A DNA stretch of 53,127 bases from CADBRN01 sp050944685 (GCA_050944685.1 JBMNRP010000018.1:1-53127); one strand, 5' to 3'. Positions 8,345 to 17,556 are shown, numbered from the stretch's first letter. The notes: a model not told the origin generated them from the letters alone. Numbers and translations are program-made.

Positions 8345-8373
8345 TTGACCGTTGGTCATTTTTGTATTATCAT
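8345..8373 (+). promoter_or_regulatory. Promoter of the mmpL operon with overlapping operator
   Basis: TTGACC (8345-8350) and TATCAT (8368-8373) are 17 bases apart. The perfect palindrome TGACC-GTT-GGTCA (8346-8358) covers the -35 box and the start of the spacer, the classical position for repression by blocking RNA polymerase. Confidence 0.7.
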
Positions 8374-8441
8374 GTTTCACGGATTCTGGAAAACCCGTGC
8401 CGAAAAAGCCGGAATATCCGAAAGGAGCGTTGATTACATTG

Positions 8442-10580
8442 ATGATAAAAGTGGGAAAATGGATCGCAAGGCACCGGATTCTGATCCTGATTATTGCGAT
8501 TGCTCTTCTGTTCCCGGCTATTCAGGGATATAGATCGATGCGGACCAATTACGATCTGCTGACCTATCTTCCCGACAATCTCGAGACGGTGCAGGGGCAG
8601 GATATTCTGGTCAATGAATTCGGAACGGGCGCGTATTCGACGATCGTCGTCGAGGATCTGAGCATGAAGGAGATTCAGTCTCTGGCGGATGACCTCGAGG
8701 ACATCGATCACGTCACGAAAGTGGTGTGGTACGGAAGCGTGGTCAACACGAGTATTCCGAAGGACATGCTTCCGGAGGAGCTGCGCGACAAGATCTTCAA
8801 GGACGACGAGACGCTGCTCATCTGCCTTCTGGATGACACGACCTCATCGGATGCCTCCATGAACGCAGTCCAGAAAATCGAAGACACCGTCGACGAGCAC
8901 TGCTCGGTCAGCGGAATGACCGCGATCCTGCTTGACATCAAGGAGCTGGCGGACAAAGAGGTTCCGATCTACGTCACCATTGCCGTCATCCTCTCCCTGA
9001 TCGTTCTGCAGCTCACCATGAACTCCTTTGTGACGCCGTTTCTGTTCCTTCTGAGTATCGGAGCGGCCATCATTTACAACATGGGCACGAACTTCATGTT
9101 CGGTGAGATTTCCTACATCACCAAGGCCGTGGCGGCGGTCCTGCAGCTGGGCGTGACGATGGATTATTCGATCTTTCTGCTGCACAGCTACGAGGAAAAC
9201 AAGCTGCGTTTCCCGGGCGATAATAACCGGGCTATGGGACACGCCATTTCCAATACATTTAAATCGATAGTCGGGAGCTCAATCACCACAATCGCCGGTT
9301 TCATCGCCCTGTGTTTCATGAGCTTCTCGCTCGGACTCGACCTTGGCATTGTCATGGCAAAGGGGGTCGTGTTCGGCGTTATCTGCTGTATCACCGTGCT
9401 TCCGTCTCTGGTCCTGGTCTTCGAGAAGCTGATTGTCAAGACACAGCACCGGACGCTTCTTCAGAATGTCGACAAGGCGTCCGCATTCATCACGAGACAT
9501 TATAAGGCGTGGATGGTTATTTTCCTGGTTCTGCTCGTTCCGGCGGTCTTCGGAAACAACAACGTGAAGGTCTATTACGACATGAGCAGTTCGCTTCCCG
9601 AATCGCTGCCCTCGAAGCAGGCCAGCAAGCAGCTGGAGGATGATTTCGATATCAGCATCATGCATGTCATGATGATCGACAAAAACATGCCGAAGAAGGA
9701 CAAAAAAGAAATGCTGGATCAGGTGGGAGATGTCGACGGCGTCACCTGGGCGCTGGGGACCGATTCCGTCCTCGGAGCCGCGGTTCCGGATTCCTTCCTT
9801 CCGGCGGATCTGAGGGATTCTCTCGAGAGCGATAATTATGAGCTTGCCGTCGTCAGCACGAAATATTACGTCGGATCGAAAGAAGTCAATCAGCAGATTT
9901 CGACAATTAATAGTATTATAAAGAAGTACAGCGACAAGAATATGCTGATCGGCGAGGCGCCGCTCACGAAGGATCTGGAGAAGGTCACGGACACGGATTT
10001 CCGAAATGTCAATTCCATGTCCATCATTATCATCTTCTTCATCATTGCCCTTGTGTTCCGGTCCTTTTCACTGCCGATTCTGCTGGAGGCGACCATCGAA
10101 TTTGCGATTCTGGTCAATATGGCTCTCTCGTATTATATGGGGGCGACGATACCATTTGTCACCAGTATTATCCTGGGAACGGTTCAGCTGGGATCGACGG
10201 TCGACTACGCCATCGTCATGACCAGCCGGTATCAGAAAGAACGGCAGCGGGGCCACGACAAGAAAGAGGCTCTGGCGATCGCGCACAAGGCGAGCATGCT
10301 GTCAATCCTGACGAGCGGACTTTCGTTCTTCGCGGCGACGTTCGGAGTTTACCTCTATTCGGATATCGACATCATCCGGTCCATCTGCCTGATGCTTTCG
10401 CGGGGCGCTCTGATCAGTGCGGTAGTGGTTATCTTCGTCCTGCCCTCGATGTTTATGATATTTGATAAATTCATCCTCGCGACCACCTGGAACTTCTTCG
10501 GAAAATCCAAACAGGAGCTGATTGAGGAAAAGAGAAAGAAACGAAGAGTACAAAAGCAGCAGACGAACGGGGAAATATAA
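8442..10580 (+). CDS. MmpL/RND-family transporter
   Basis: A membrane exporter of about 712 residues with the two-fold RND layout: one N-terminal membrane helix (residues about 12-30), an extracellular loop, a cluster of helices from about 175 to 360, a second large loop, and a second cluster near 525-680. The helices carry LGVTMDYSIF and LGSTVDYAIV, the Asp-Tyr pairs expected for proton-driven MmpL members. The length is short compared with Gram-negative RND pumps but normal for Gram-positive MmpL. AAAGGAG at 8421-8427 lies 14 bases before ATG 8442 (11 before an in-frame TTG at 8439). The export substrate is unknown. It is probably co-transcribed with the heptad-repeat gene and controlled by the divergent TetR protein. 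Confidence 0.88.
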   Translation: MIKVGKWIARHRILILIIAIALLFPAIQGYRSMRTNYDLLTYLPDNLETVQGQDILVNEFGTGAYSTIVVEDLSMKEIQSLADDLEDIDHVTKVVWYGSVVNTSIPKDMLPEELRDKIFKDDETLLICLLDDTTSSDASMNAVQKIEDTVDEHCSVSGMTAILLDIKELADKEVPIYVTIAVILSLIVLQLTMNSFVTPFLFLLSIGAAIIYNMGTNFMFGEISYITKAVAAVLQLGVTMDYSIFLLHSYEENKLRFPGDNNRAMGHAISNTFKSIVGSSITTIAGFIALCFMSFSLGLDLGIVMAKGVVFGVICCITVLPSLVLVFEKLIVKTQHRTLLQNVDKASAFITRHYKAWMVIFLVLLVPAVFGNNNVKVYYDMSSSLPESLPSKQASKQLEDDFDISIMHVMMIDKNMPKKDKKEMLDQVGDVDGVTWALGTDSVLGAAVPDSFLPADLRDSLESDNYELAVVSTKYYVGSKEVNQQISTINSIIKKYSDKNMLIGEAPLTKDLEKVTDTDFRNVNSMSIIIIFFIIALVFRSFSLPILLEATIEFAILVNMALSYYMGATIPFVTSIILGTVQLGSTVDYAIVMTSRYQKERQRGHDKKEALAIAHKASMLSILTSGLSFFAATFGVYLYSDIDIIRSICLMLSRGALISAVVVIFVLPSMFMIFDKFILATTWNFFGKSKQELIEEKRKKRRVQKQQTNGEI

Positions 10581-10599
10581 AAGAAAGGAAAGGGTTGTT

Positions 10600-13161
10600 A
10601 TGAACAGAAACAGGAAATGGAAAGTGAAAAATGCCGCGTCCAGGATCGCTTCGATCGGGCTCGTGGCAGTTCTCGCGGCGGTCCCGTCACTCGCGGTTCT
10701 GGCCTCCGGAGGGGATTCGTCCGGGAAGACGGAGTCTGTCTCGGTGAGCAGCAGCTCTTCCGACACATCCGAAAGCAAGAAGAGCGGATCTTCTTCGGAC
10801 AGCATCGAGGCCGATACGGTCACGCAAACCGGGACGGAGGAAGAGACCGCGTCGGATTCGGACAGTGAGGTCAGCAAAGAGGAGACGGTCTACATTAACG
10901 CGGACGCAAGCGGAAACGAGGAGAAGACGACGGTTTCGGACCGCCTGAAAAATGCCGGAACGGAAAAGAATCTGGAGGATGTTTCGGATCTTCAGGACAT
11001 TGAAAACGTCAAGGGCGACGAGACCTTCACCTCAAACGGAAATCAGTACACCTGGAAGACGGACGGAAAAGACATCTACTATCAGGGTACGACCGACAAG
11101 GAATCTCCTGTTTCTGTCAGCCTCACCTATTATCTGGACGGCGTGGAGACCGCGCCGGAGAAGCTGGCCGGGAAAAGCGGCGAGCTGAAGATCAAGGTTC
11201 AGTACAAGAACAATTCATCGGTCCGTGTCAATGTGGACGGAAAAGAATATGAGGTCAGCACGCCGTTCCTGATGATGACGGCCCTGATTCTTCCGACGGA
11301 CCAGTTCTCCAATGTCGCCATTGACAACGGCCGCATTCTGAACGACGGCGACCGCAGCATCGTCGTCGGATACGGGATGCCGGGACTGAAGGACAGCCTG
11401 AAGCTTTCCGATTTCGGAGAGAAGAATATCGACGAGGTCAACATCAACGACAGCTTCGAACTGACCGCGGACGTCGAGGATTTCTCGATGGATTCCACCT
11501 TTACGATCGCGCTTTCGAATCTGTTCGAGGATCTCAATGTGGATGACGTGCTCTCTCTCGACGATTTCAATGACAAGATCAGCGAGATTCAGGACGCCGG
11601 CGTCAAGCTGGCGGACGGATCGGAGGATCTCTACGAGGGCGTGAAGACGCTCAATGAAAAATACGGATCCATGGATTCCGGAATTGCTTCTCTGAAGAGC
11701 GGAATCGATCAGCTGGCTTCCGGGAGCAATTCTCTTTCCGGCGGCCTCTCCCAGTACGTCAACGGAGTCAATACGCTGGCGAACGGAACCGAGAGCTACG
11801 TCGACGGCGCCCAGAAGATCAGCGACGCGGCGGCGGGCCTTTCTTCCATCAGCAAGGCGCTGAAGCAGGTTCAGTCGGGAACAGCAAAGCTTCAGAACGC
11901 GTTTGACGGAAAAGGAAGCAGCAGCGACGATCTCGTCCTCGCGACAAAGGCCCTGGCGTCCGGTACGAAACAGCTGAACGATGCCCTGAAAGATGTGGAC
12001 ATGGACAAGATCAAGAGCCTGCTTCAGATAGTGAACAGTCAGGAATTTAAAGACGCAAAGGCGGGGCTCAGCAGCGCGACAGAGGCCATTGACCAGCTGA
12101 ACTCCCTGGTCAGTGCGTTTTCCACGGTTCAGACACAAATGCAGGCCACTCAGACAGCTATTTCGGAGGCGCAGGGCAAGATCGCCACTTCTCTGAACAA
12201 GGCGTACGCCTCCGGCTATTCAGCCGGTTACGCGGCCGGTTCACAGGCGGCGCAGAACACTTATAACGCGGCGATCGATCAGCTGGCGGCGAGTCAGACG
12301 GACGAGGGGACCAAAGCCGCGATCGAGGCTCTGAAGAATGCCGGAAATTCGGTACCGGCAGCCGGCCAGCCCGGAGCGTATCCGGACACCGCGAGCGAGG
12401 TCGCTGCGGATCTCACGGGTATCGGAGATGCGGTAAAGAATCTCGGAACTACCCTGACGAATATCCAGAGCGGCGTCAGTTCCATGTCCGGTACACTGCA
12501 GTCGATCAAGTCGCTGGAGCCGACCCTGAAGAAGCTGGAAACTGCCCTGAGCAGTATCGACACAAGCAAGCTTTCTTCGGTTTCCGAACAGATTTCCTCG
12601 CTTCAGAGCAGTGTTTCTCAGATCAATTCCGGCGCTCAGCAGCTGAGCAGTACGGTGAGCAGCACGCTCGCCCCGCAGATCAGCAGCCTGAACTCCGGCG
12701 TCAGCAAGCTGCAGTCCTCCGGCTCCTCCGGAATCTCCAGCCTGCAGAGCGGTCTGAAGACACTCGTTTCCAACAACAAGAAGCTGAAAAACGGCGCGGA
12801 GCAGCTGAAAAAATCCGGGAGCACTCTGACCAGCGGAACCGGTACGCTGGTCAGCGGCATTCAGACGCTGGATTCCGGAGCGGCGCAGCTGAAGAGTGGA
12901 AGCTCCGCTGTTCAGTCCGGTCTGGGTCAGCTGACATCCGGAGCGGAACAGCTGAATGAGGGCATCGATACCTTAAACGAAGAGGCGATTCAGAAAGTGG
13001 TCGACTTCTTCGAGGGAGATCTCGCGGATCTCATGGACCGCGTCAAGGCGGTCAGCTCCAGCGAAGCCTCCTACGACAACTTCAGCGGAAAAGCCGAGGG
13101 AATGGACGGCTCCGTCAAGTTCCTGATCGAGACGGATGAGATCAGCACGGACGAAGACTGA
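10600..13161 (+). CDS. Secreted heptad-repeat (LxxG) protein, YhgE/Pip-like partner of MmpL
   Basis: An 853-residue protein with an N-terminal signal segment (SIGLVAVLAAVPSLAVLASG), then a Ser/Thr/Asp/Glu-rich low-complexity stretch (about 45-125), a compact domain (about 150-330), and a very long helical part from about 335 to 810. That part is full of seven-residue LxxG repeats (LKSGIDQLASGSNSLSGG; LSSTVSSTLAPQISSLNSG), the X-X-X-L-X-X-G pattern known from YhgE/Pip-type proteins. Unlike those proteins I see no C-terminal membrane helices; it ends in an acidic tail. It begins 20 bases after the exporter gene, with AAAGGAAAGGG as ribosome site, so it likely works with the exporter at the cell surface. 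The exact role is unknown. Confidence 0.72.
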   Translation: MNRNRKWKVKNAASRIASIGLVAVLAAVPSLAVLASGGDSSGKTESVSVSSSSSDTSESKKSGSSSDSIEADTVTQTGTEEETASDSDSEVSKEETVYINADASGNEEKTTVSDRLKNAGTEKNLEDVSDLQDIENVKGDETFTSNGNQYTWKTDGKDIYYQGTTDKESPVSVSLTYYLDGVETAPEKLAGKSGELKIKVQYKNNSSVRVNVDGKEYEVSTPFLMMTALILPTDQFSNVAIDNGRILNDGDRSIVVGYGMPGLKDSLKLSDFGEKNIDEVNINDSFELTADVEDFSMDSTFTIALSNLFEDLNVDDVLSLDDFNDKISEIQDAGVKLADGSEDLYEGVKTLNEKYGSMDSGIASLKSGIDQLASGSNSLSGGLSQYVNGVNTLANGTESYVDGAQKISDAAAGLSSISKALKQVQSGTAKLQNAFDGKGSSSDDLVLATKALASGTKQLNDALKDVDMDKIKSLLQIVNSQEFKDAKAGLSSATEAIDQLNSLVSAFSTVQTQMQATQTAISEAQGKIATSLNKAYASGYSAGYAAGSQAAQNTYNAAIDQLAASQTDEGTKAAIEALKNAGNSVPAAGQPGAYPDTASEVAADLTGIGDAVKNLGTTLTNIQSGVSSMSGTLQSIKSLEPTLKKLETALSSIDTSKLSSVSEQISSLQSSVSQINSGAQQLSSTVSSTLAPQISSLNSGVSKLQSSGSSGISSLQSGLKTLVSNNKKLKNGAEQLKKSGSTLTSGTGTLVSGIQTLDSGAAQLKSGSSAVQSGLGQLTSGAEQLNEGIDTLNEEAIQKVVDFFEGDLADLMDRVKAVSSSEASYDNFSGKAEGMDGSVKFLIETDEISTDED

Positions 13162-13233
13162 CGCCGCAATCATCCGGAAGCGCGCGGCGCGCGCAGACGG
13201 ACCGGACAATCGGATACAGAGAACAGGATCGGA

Positions 13234-13276
13234 CCGCCGCATCTGTGCGAGAGTGCAGATGCGGCGGCCTTTTTGT
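13234..13276 (+). terminator. Intrinsic terminator of the mmpL operon
   Basis: A perfect 12-bp stem, CCGCCGCATCTG (13234-13245) with CAGATGCGGCGG (13256-13267), a 10-base loop, and then CCTTTTTG. It ends the exporter transcript. Confidence 0.9.
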
Positions 13277-13290
13277 CTCGCGGCTTCTTT

Positions 13291-13324
13291 CCCCCGGGCT
13301 TTTTTGCCCCGGGGATTTTCTTTT
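13291..13324 (+). terminator. Second terminator-like hairpin
   Basis: A CCCCGGGC/GCCCCGGGG stem (one bulge) around six T residues, followed by ATTTTCTTTT. It may back up the terminator just upstream. Confidence 0.5.
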
Positions 13325-13385
13325 GCGGAGAAAATATGCTACCATGAAGATTACAGAACTCCATGGCGCCCGATCCGCCGAAACA

Positions 13386-13394
13386 TGTTATGAT
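13386..13394 (+). promoter_or_regulatory. Possible extended -10 promoter of hisC
   Basis: TGtTATGAT matches an extended -10 element; no clear -35 box stands 17 bases upstream. It would give a leader of about 40 bases before hisC. Confidence 0.35.
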
Positions 13395-13437
13395 AAACGA
13401 GAATGGCGAAGAAAAGATAAAAGAGGAGACATCACAG

Positions 13438-14523
13438 ATGAGCAGCTGGGAAGATCAGGTAAGAAAGGTAACGCCCTACACGCCGGGCGAGCAGCCGCAG
13501 CAGAAAAACGTCGTAAAGCTGAATACGAATGAGAATCCGTATCCGCCCTCGCCGATGGTTGCCGAGGCGATCCGGCAGACGGACACGGACGCCCTGAGGC
13601 TGTATCCGGACCCGACAGCCGGAAAGCTGGTCCGCGCGATCGCGGATTATTACCGGGTAAAGCCGTCTCAGGTTTTCGTCGGGGTGGGGTCGGACGATGT
13701 CATCGCCATGTGCTTCCTGACCCTGTTCAATTCCGACCGTCCGGTTCTCTTTCCGGATATCACGTACTCTTTTTATGAGGTGTGGGCGGAGGCCTTCCGT
13801 GTCCGGTACAGAAAGGTTCCACTGAACGATTCCTTCGGGATTGATCCGGAGGACTACGCGTGCGAAAACGGAGGAGTGATTTTCCCGAACCCGAACGCGC
13901 CCACCGGGATTGAGATGCCGCAGGATTCCATCGAGAAAATCGTGAAGGCCAATCCGGACACGGTAGTGATCGTCGACGAGGCGTACGTCGACTTCGGGGC
14001 CCGCTCTGCGCTCCCGCTGGTTGAAAAATACGATAATCTCCTCGTGGTGCAGACGTTCTCGAAATCGCGCCAGATGGCGGGCATGCGCATCGGATTCGCG
14101 ATCGGAAGCGAAAAGCTGATCCGGTATCTCTCGGACATGAAATATTCCTTTAACTCCTACACCATGAACCGCGTCACGATCGAGGCCGGCACTGCGGCAA
14201 TTGCCGACGACGCGTATTTTAAGGAGACCTGCCGGAAGATTGCCGGAACCCGCGAGTGGGCGAAGGAGGAGTTCCGCAGAAGAGGCTTCACCTTCGGAGA
14301 TTCCATGGCCAATTTTATTTTTGTGAAACACAGCAGTGTGCCGGCGTCCCGGCTTTTCGAGCGTCTGCGCGAAAAAAATATTTTCGTGCGGTACTTCCGC
14401 CAGCCACGCATCGACAATTATCTGCGCGTGACCGTCGGAACGAGGGAACAGATGGAAAAGCTGTTCGCCGCCCTGGATGAGATGATCCCCGGAGGAGGGG
14501 AACAGGAAAGAACGAGAGGGTAA
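13438..14523 (+). CDS. hisC: Histidinol-phosphate aminotransferase family
   Basis: PLP-dependent aminotransferase of 361 residues, class I/II fold, acting in histidine biosynthesis on imidazole-acetol phosphate. Visible marks are LNTNENPYPPSP at the N-terminus, FPNPNAPTG, VDEAYVDF and the PLP-lysine motif TFSKSRQMAGMRIGFA. AGAGGAG at 13422-13428 with a 9-base gap sets the start at 13438 rather than at the upstream ATG codons (13363, 13390). The neighbours are an RNase-like gene and dapF, not other his genes, so it stands apart from a his operon; related aminotransferases acting on other amino acids (for example aromatic ones) cannot be excluded. Confidence 0.85.
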   Translation: MSSWEDQVRKVTPYTPGEQPQQKNVVKLNTNENPYPPSPMVAEAIRQTDTDALRLYPDPTAGKLVRAIADYYRVKPSQVFVGVGSDDVIAMCFLTLFNSDRPVLFPDITYSFYEVWAEAFRVRYRKVPLNDSFGIDPEDYACENGGVIFPNPNAPTGIEMPQDSIEKIVKANPDTVVIVDEAYVDFGARSALPLVEKYDNLLVVQTFSKSRQMAGMRIGFAIGSEKLIRYLSDMKYSFNSYTMNRVTIEAGTAAIADDAYFKETCRKIAGTREWAKEEFRRRGFTFGDSMANFIFVKHSSVPASRLFERLREKNIFVRYFRQPRIDNYLRVTVGTREQMEKLFAALDEMIPGGGEQERTRG

Positions 14524-14526
14524 GGT

Positions 14527-15381
14527 ATGGACAAGGAACTGATGTTTGCGGTTCTGATTGACGCGGACAATATCTCGGACAAGTATATCAAGATTATTCT
14601 GGACGAGACAGCCAATATCGGAACAGCGACCTACAAGAGAATCTACGGCGACTGGACCAGCCAGAGGATGAATTCCTGGAAGGAAGTTCTTCTGGAAAAT
14701 TCCGTGATCCCGATCCAGCAGTACAGCTACACGACCGGGAAAAACGCCACCGACTCCGCGATGATCATCGACGCGATGGACATCCTCTACTCGAAGACCG
14801 TCGACGGTTTCTGTCTTGTCTCCTCGGACAGCGATTTCACCCGTCTGGCCGCGCGGCTCCGCGAGGCCGGGAAGCAGGTCATCGGGATGGGAGAGAGCAA
14901 GACGCCGCCGCCGTTCATCTCCGCCTGCAACCAGTTCAAATATCTGGATCTGCTCTATGAGCAGCGGATGCAGGAAGCGGAAAAAGAGGCGGAGGAGGAA
15001 TCAGACGACACTGCGGAAGAGAGAATATCCGGGAAATCCGTATTCGACGGAGTTTTCCCCTCCGCGCTTGCCGGTGTCTCTTCGGACTCGCAGCAGAAGG
15101 GGAAGGAACAGAAGCAGAGCCGGCAGAAGGATCTGCGCCGCGTCAGACGCACGATCAATTCGATTCTGGAGCAGTTTTCCGACGAGGATGACTGGATCTT
15201 TTCCGGAAAGCTGGGAGACCAGCTCTCCAAGCGGCTTCCCGATTTTGACGTCCGGAACTACGGCTACTCGAAATTTACGCCGTTTCTCAAGTCACTCGGG
15301 GATTACGAGGTGCGGAAGATCACAGAGAGCAACGGACAGCAGCAGATCTATGTGAGGCTGAAGAAGAAAAAGAAGAAATAA
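14527..15381 (+). CDS. NYN-domain (PIN-like) RNase with C-terminal OST-HTH/LOTUS-like domain
   Basis: A 284-residue cytoplasmic protein. Residues 1 to about 145 form a NYN domain, a PIN-like nuclease fold, with the expected acidic positions in LIDADNIS, DSAMIIDAMDIL and LVSSDSDFTRL. A charged, low-complexity linker follows (about 150-200). The C-terminal part (about 205-280; KLGDQLSKRLPDFDVRNYGY, KFTPFLKSLGDYEV) matches the winged-helix OST-HTH/LOTUS type that binds RNA. The tail is poly-lysine. The gene starts four bases after hisC stops, so the two are co-transcribed. Bacterial NYN-LOTUS proteins are thought to process RNA, but the targets are not known. Confidence 0.85.
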   Translation: MDKELMFAVLIDADNISDKYIKIILDETANIGTATYKRIYGDWTSQRMNSWKEVLLENSVIPIQQYSYTTGKNATDSAMIIDAMDILYSKTVDGFCLVSSDSDFTRLAARLREAGKQVIGMGESKTPPPFISACNQFKYLDLLYEQRMQEAEKEAEEESDDTAEERISGKSVFDGVFPSALAGVSSDSQQKGKEQKQSRQKDLRRVRRTINSILEQFSDEDDWIFSGKLGDQLSKRLPDFDVRNYGYSKFTPFLKSLGDYEVRKITESNGQQQIYVRLKKKKKK

Positions 15382-15446
15382 GTCCGGGCCGAACGCTTCA
15401 GAATCGCCCGGGGCGATACAGAAATCCCCGGCGGAAGGGAGACGAA

Positions 15447-16283
15447 ATGAAATTTACGAAGATGCACGGATGTGGAAATGACTATGTATATGTCAACTGC
15501 TTTGAAGAAAAGGTTGACAATCCGGGAGAGGTTTCGATCAGGGTGAGCGACCGCCATTTCGGGATCGGATCCGACGGACTGATTCTGATCTGCCCTTCGG
15601 AAACGGCCGACTTCGAGATGAAGATGTACAATGCGGACGGCTCCGAGGGAGCCATGTGCGGCAACGGAATCCGCTGTGTGGGGAAGTATGTCTACGACAA
15701 TGGACTCACGGACCGGGATGAGATCACGGTCAGTACAAAGAGCGGGATCAAGAAGCTGAAGCTTTTCGTCGAGAACGGAAAGGTGGCCCGCGCCCGCGTC
15801 AATATGGGTCCGGCCATTCTCAACCCGGCGGATATCCCGGTCACGGTGAAAGGAGACCGCGCGGTAAACGTGCCGCTCCTTGTCGACGGGCGCGAGTGGC
15901 GCTTCACGGCCGTATCCATGGGAAATCCTCACGCAGTCGTTTTCGTCGACGATGTGGACGATCTGAACCTTCCGGAGCTCGGTCCCCGTTTTGAAAAGCA
16001 CGAGTTTTTCCCGGACCGGGTAAACACGGAATTCATCAAAGTGCTGGACGACCATACGGTGCAGATGCGTGTCTGGGAGCGCGGCAGCGGCGAGACGCTC
16101 GCCTGCGGAACCGGAGCCTGCGCGGCAGCCGTGGCTTCTGTCCTGAACCAAAAGACCGCGGACGGTCCGGTCACCGTAAAGCTCCGCGGCGGCGATCTCC
16201 GGATCGAGTGGGACAGAGAGTCCGGAAACGTCTTCCTGACCGGTCCGGCCACGACCGTCTTCACCGGAGAGTATCCCGTCTGA
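15447..16283 (+). CDS. dapF: Diaminopimelate epimerase
   Basis: Interconverts LL- and meso-diaminopimelate in the lysine and peptidoglycan precursor pathway. The protein has 278 residues, normal for the family, and both catalytic cysteines are in recognisable settings: AMCGNGIRCVGKY near residue 72 and LACGTGACAAAV near residue 219. The N-terminal MKFTKMHGCGNDYVYV is also typical. A GGAAGGGAGACGA ribosome site precedes the ATG. It follows the NYN gene by 65 bases on the same strand and converges with the rhodanese-TtcA gene only 7 bases beyond its stop. Confidence 0.96.
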   Translation: MKFTKMHGCGNDYVYVNCFEEKVDNPGEVSIRVSDRHFGIGSDGLILICPSETADFEMKMYNADGSEGAMCGNGIRCVGKYVYDNGLTDRDEITVSTKSGIKKLKLFVENGKVARARVNMGPAILNPADIPVTVKGDRAVNVPLLVDGREWRFTAVSMGNPHAVVFVDDVDDLNLPELGPRFEKHEFFPDRVNTEFIKVLDDHTVQMRVWERGSGETLACGTGACAAAVASVLNQKTADGPVTVKLRGGDLRIEWDRESGNVFLTGPATTVFTGEYPV

Positions 16284-16290
16284 CCGTTCT

Positions 16291-17445
16291 TTAATTATCG
16301 TATTCCTCGAGAAAGCTGTGGTAATTTCCGTCTTTTTTGTAGCCGAGGACAGCGTTCAGATGAATGTTTTCCATGCTGCGGAAAATATTGCTCTCGATAT
16401 TCGGATTCGTTTTTTTCAGCTGCGCGATCAGGCGCTTCGCCTCGATGCGCTTCGAGCGGGAGTCGCCGGTCGCCGGACTGTTTTCGTCGATGGAGCAGGT
16501 GTCCGTGAACCGGCAGGCGCAGCGGATGAACTGCAGCCCGTTGTAGTCGCGCCAGTGTCTGATGTCGTCCTCACGGATCAGGTACATGGGACGAATCAGT
16601 TCCATCCCCTCGAAATTCGTGCTGTGAAGCTTCGGCATCATCGTCTGGGTCTGGCCGCTGTAGAGGATGCTCATCAGGGTCGTCTCGATCACATCGTCGA
16701 AATGGTGGCCGAGGGCGATCTTGTTGCAGCCGAGCTCTTTTGCCTTATTGTAGAGATGGCCCCGGCGCATCCGCGCGCAGAGGTAGCAGGGCGACTTTTT
16801 GATCGTGTAGACCGCGTCGAAAATATCGGATTCGAACATGGTGATCGGGATGCCGAGCAGCTTCGCGTTGCTTTGAATCATGCCGAGCGTGACATCTGTG
16901 TACCCGGGGTTCATCACGAGAAAGACGGTCTCGAACGGAATCTTGTTCCGGCGGCTCAGCTCCTGAAAACATTTTGCCATCAGCATGGAGTCCTTTCCGC
17001 CCGAGATGCAGACCGCGATGCGGTCTCCCGGCTGAATGAGGTCGTAATCGCTGACCGCGTGGACAAATTTGCTCATGATGCTTTTCTTGAATTTCTTCCG
17101 GAGACTCTTTTCGATTTCTTCGCGGCGGATCGTATTATCCTCGTCCTCCTGCATGGTCTCCACGAGATATTTTCCGTATCCGCCCTCGAGATTGTAAGCG
17201 TCAATTCCCTTTCCGCGCAGAATTTCCGCGGCCTCCCTGCTGAGAATCCCGAACATGCAGCAGAGAATGATTTTTTTCCCCCGGGGAAGCTCTGCGCTTC
17301 CGTCCAGGATATCGGGGCGCGGGATCTGGACGGATCCCGGGATATTGCCCATCTCATACGCCGCGCGGTCCCGCACGTCTATCAAAACATATTCCTCCGG
17401 GCTCATCTTTCGGAGCTCATCCAGAGTGATCTCAGTATTTTCCAT
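16291..17445 (-). CDS. Rhodanese-TtcA-like fusion (tRNA thiolation family)
   Basis: A 384-residue fusion. Residues 1 to about 100 are a rhodanese domain (VLIDVRDRAAYEMGNIPGSV; probable persulfide-forming Cys in LCCMFG, residues 62-63; LEGGYGKY). Residues about 115-384 are a PP-loop ATPase of the TtcA/TtuA type with SGGKDSM at 148-154, CYLC at 220-223 and a later FIRCACRFTDTC. TtcA-family enzymes insert sulfur into tRNA bases with a [4Fe-4S] cluster held by cysteines; a rhodanese domain could deliver the sulfur from within the same chain. That coupling is inference. It has its own sigma-A promoter, divergent from the ohrR-like gene. Confidence 0.85.
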   Translation of the reverse strand: MENTEITLDELRKMSPEEYVLIDVRDRAAYEMGNIPGSVQIPRPDILDGSAELPRGKKIILCCMFGILSREAAEILRGKGIDAYNLEGGYGKYLVETMQEDEDNTIRREEIEKSLRKKFKKSIMSKFVHAVSDYDLIQPGDRIAVCISGGKDSMLMAKCFQELSRRNKIPFETVFLVMNPGYTDVTLGMIQSNAKLLGIPITMFESDIFDAVYTIKKSPCYLCARMRRGHLYNKAKELGCNKIALGHHFDDVIETTLMSILYSGQTQTMMPKLHSTNFEGMELIRPMYLIREDDIRHWRDYNGLQFIRCACRFTDTCSIDENSPATGDSRSKRIEAKRLIAQLKKTNPNIESNIFRSMENIHLNAVLGYKKDGNYHSFLEEYDN

Positions 17446-17506
17446 CGCTACCTTCTCCGGCGCTCAGACGCGCCGCGTTTTTCCTTTTGTTATCAGCATG
17501 TTCCAT

Positions 17507-17534
17507 CTTATAGCGGGAAGGAAGACGTTGTCAA
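17507..17534 (-). promoter_or_regulatory. Sigma-A promoter of the rhodanese-TtcA gene
   Basis: On the minus strand TTGACA (17534-17529), a 16-base spacer and TATAAG (17512-17507). Divergent from the ohrR-like promoter, with the two -35 boxes 22 bases apart. Confidence 0.7.
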
Positions 17535-17556
17535 TGACTCTTTTGGCGGGGGGGGG

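Noticed and set aside
10600..13161. Repetitive DNA in the heptad-repeat gene as a possible tandem repeat or CRISPR-like array
   Set aside because: The repetition is at protein level (LxxG heptads) with varied codons; there are no identical DNA repeats with spacers.
13438..16283. A histidine or lysine biosynthesis operon
   Set aside because: Only hisC and dapF are present, separated by an RNase-like gene, so this is not a complete pathway cluster.
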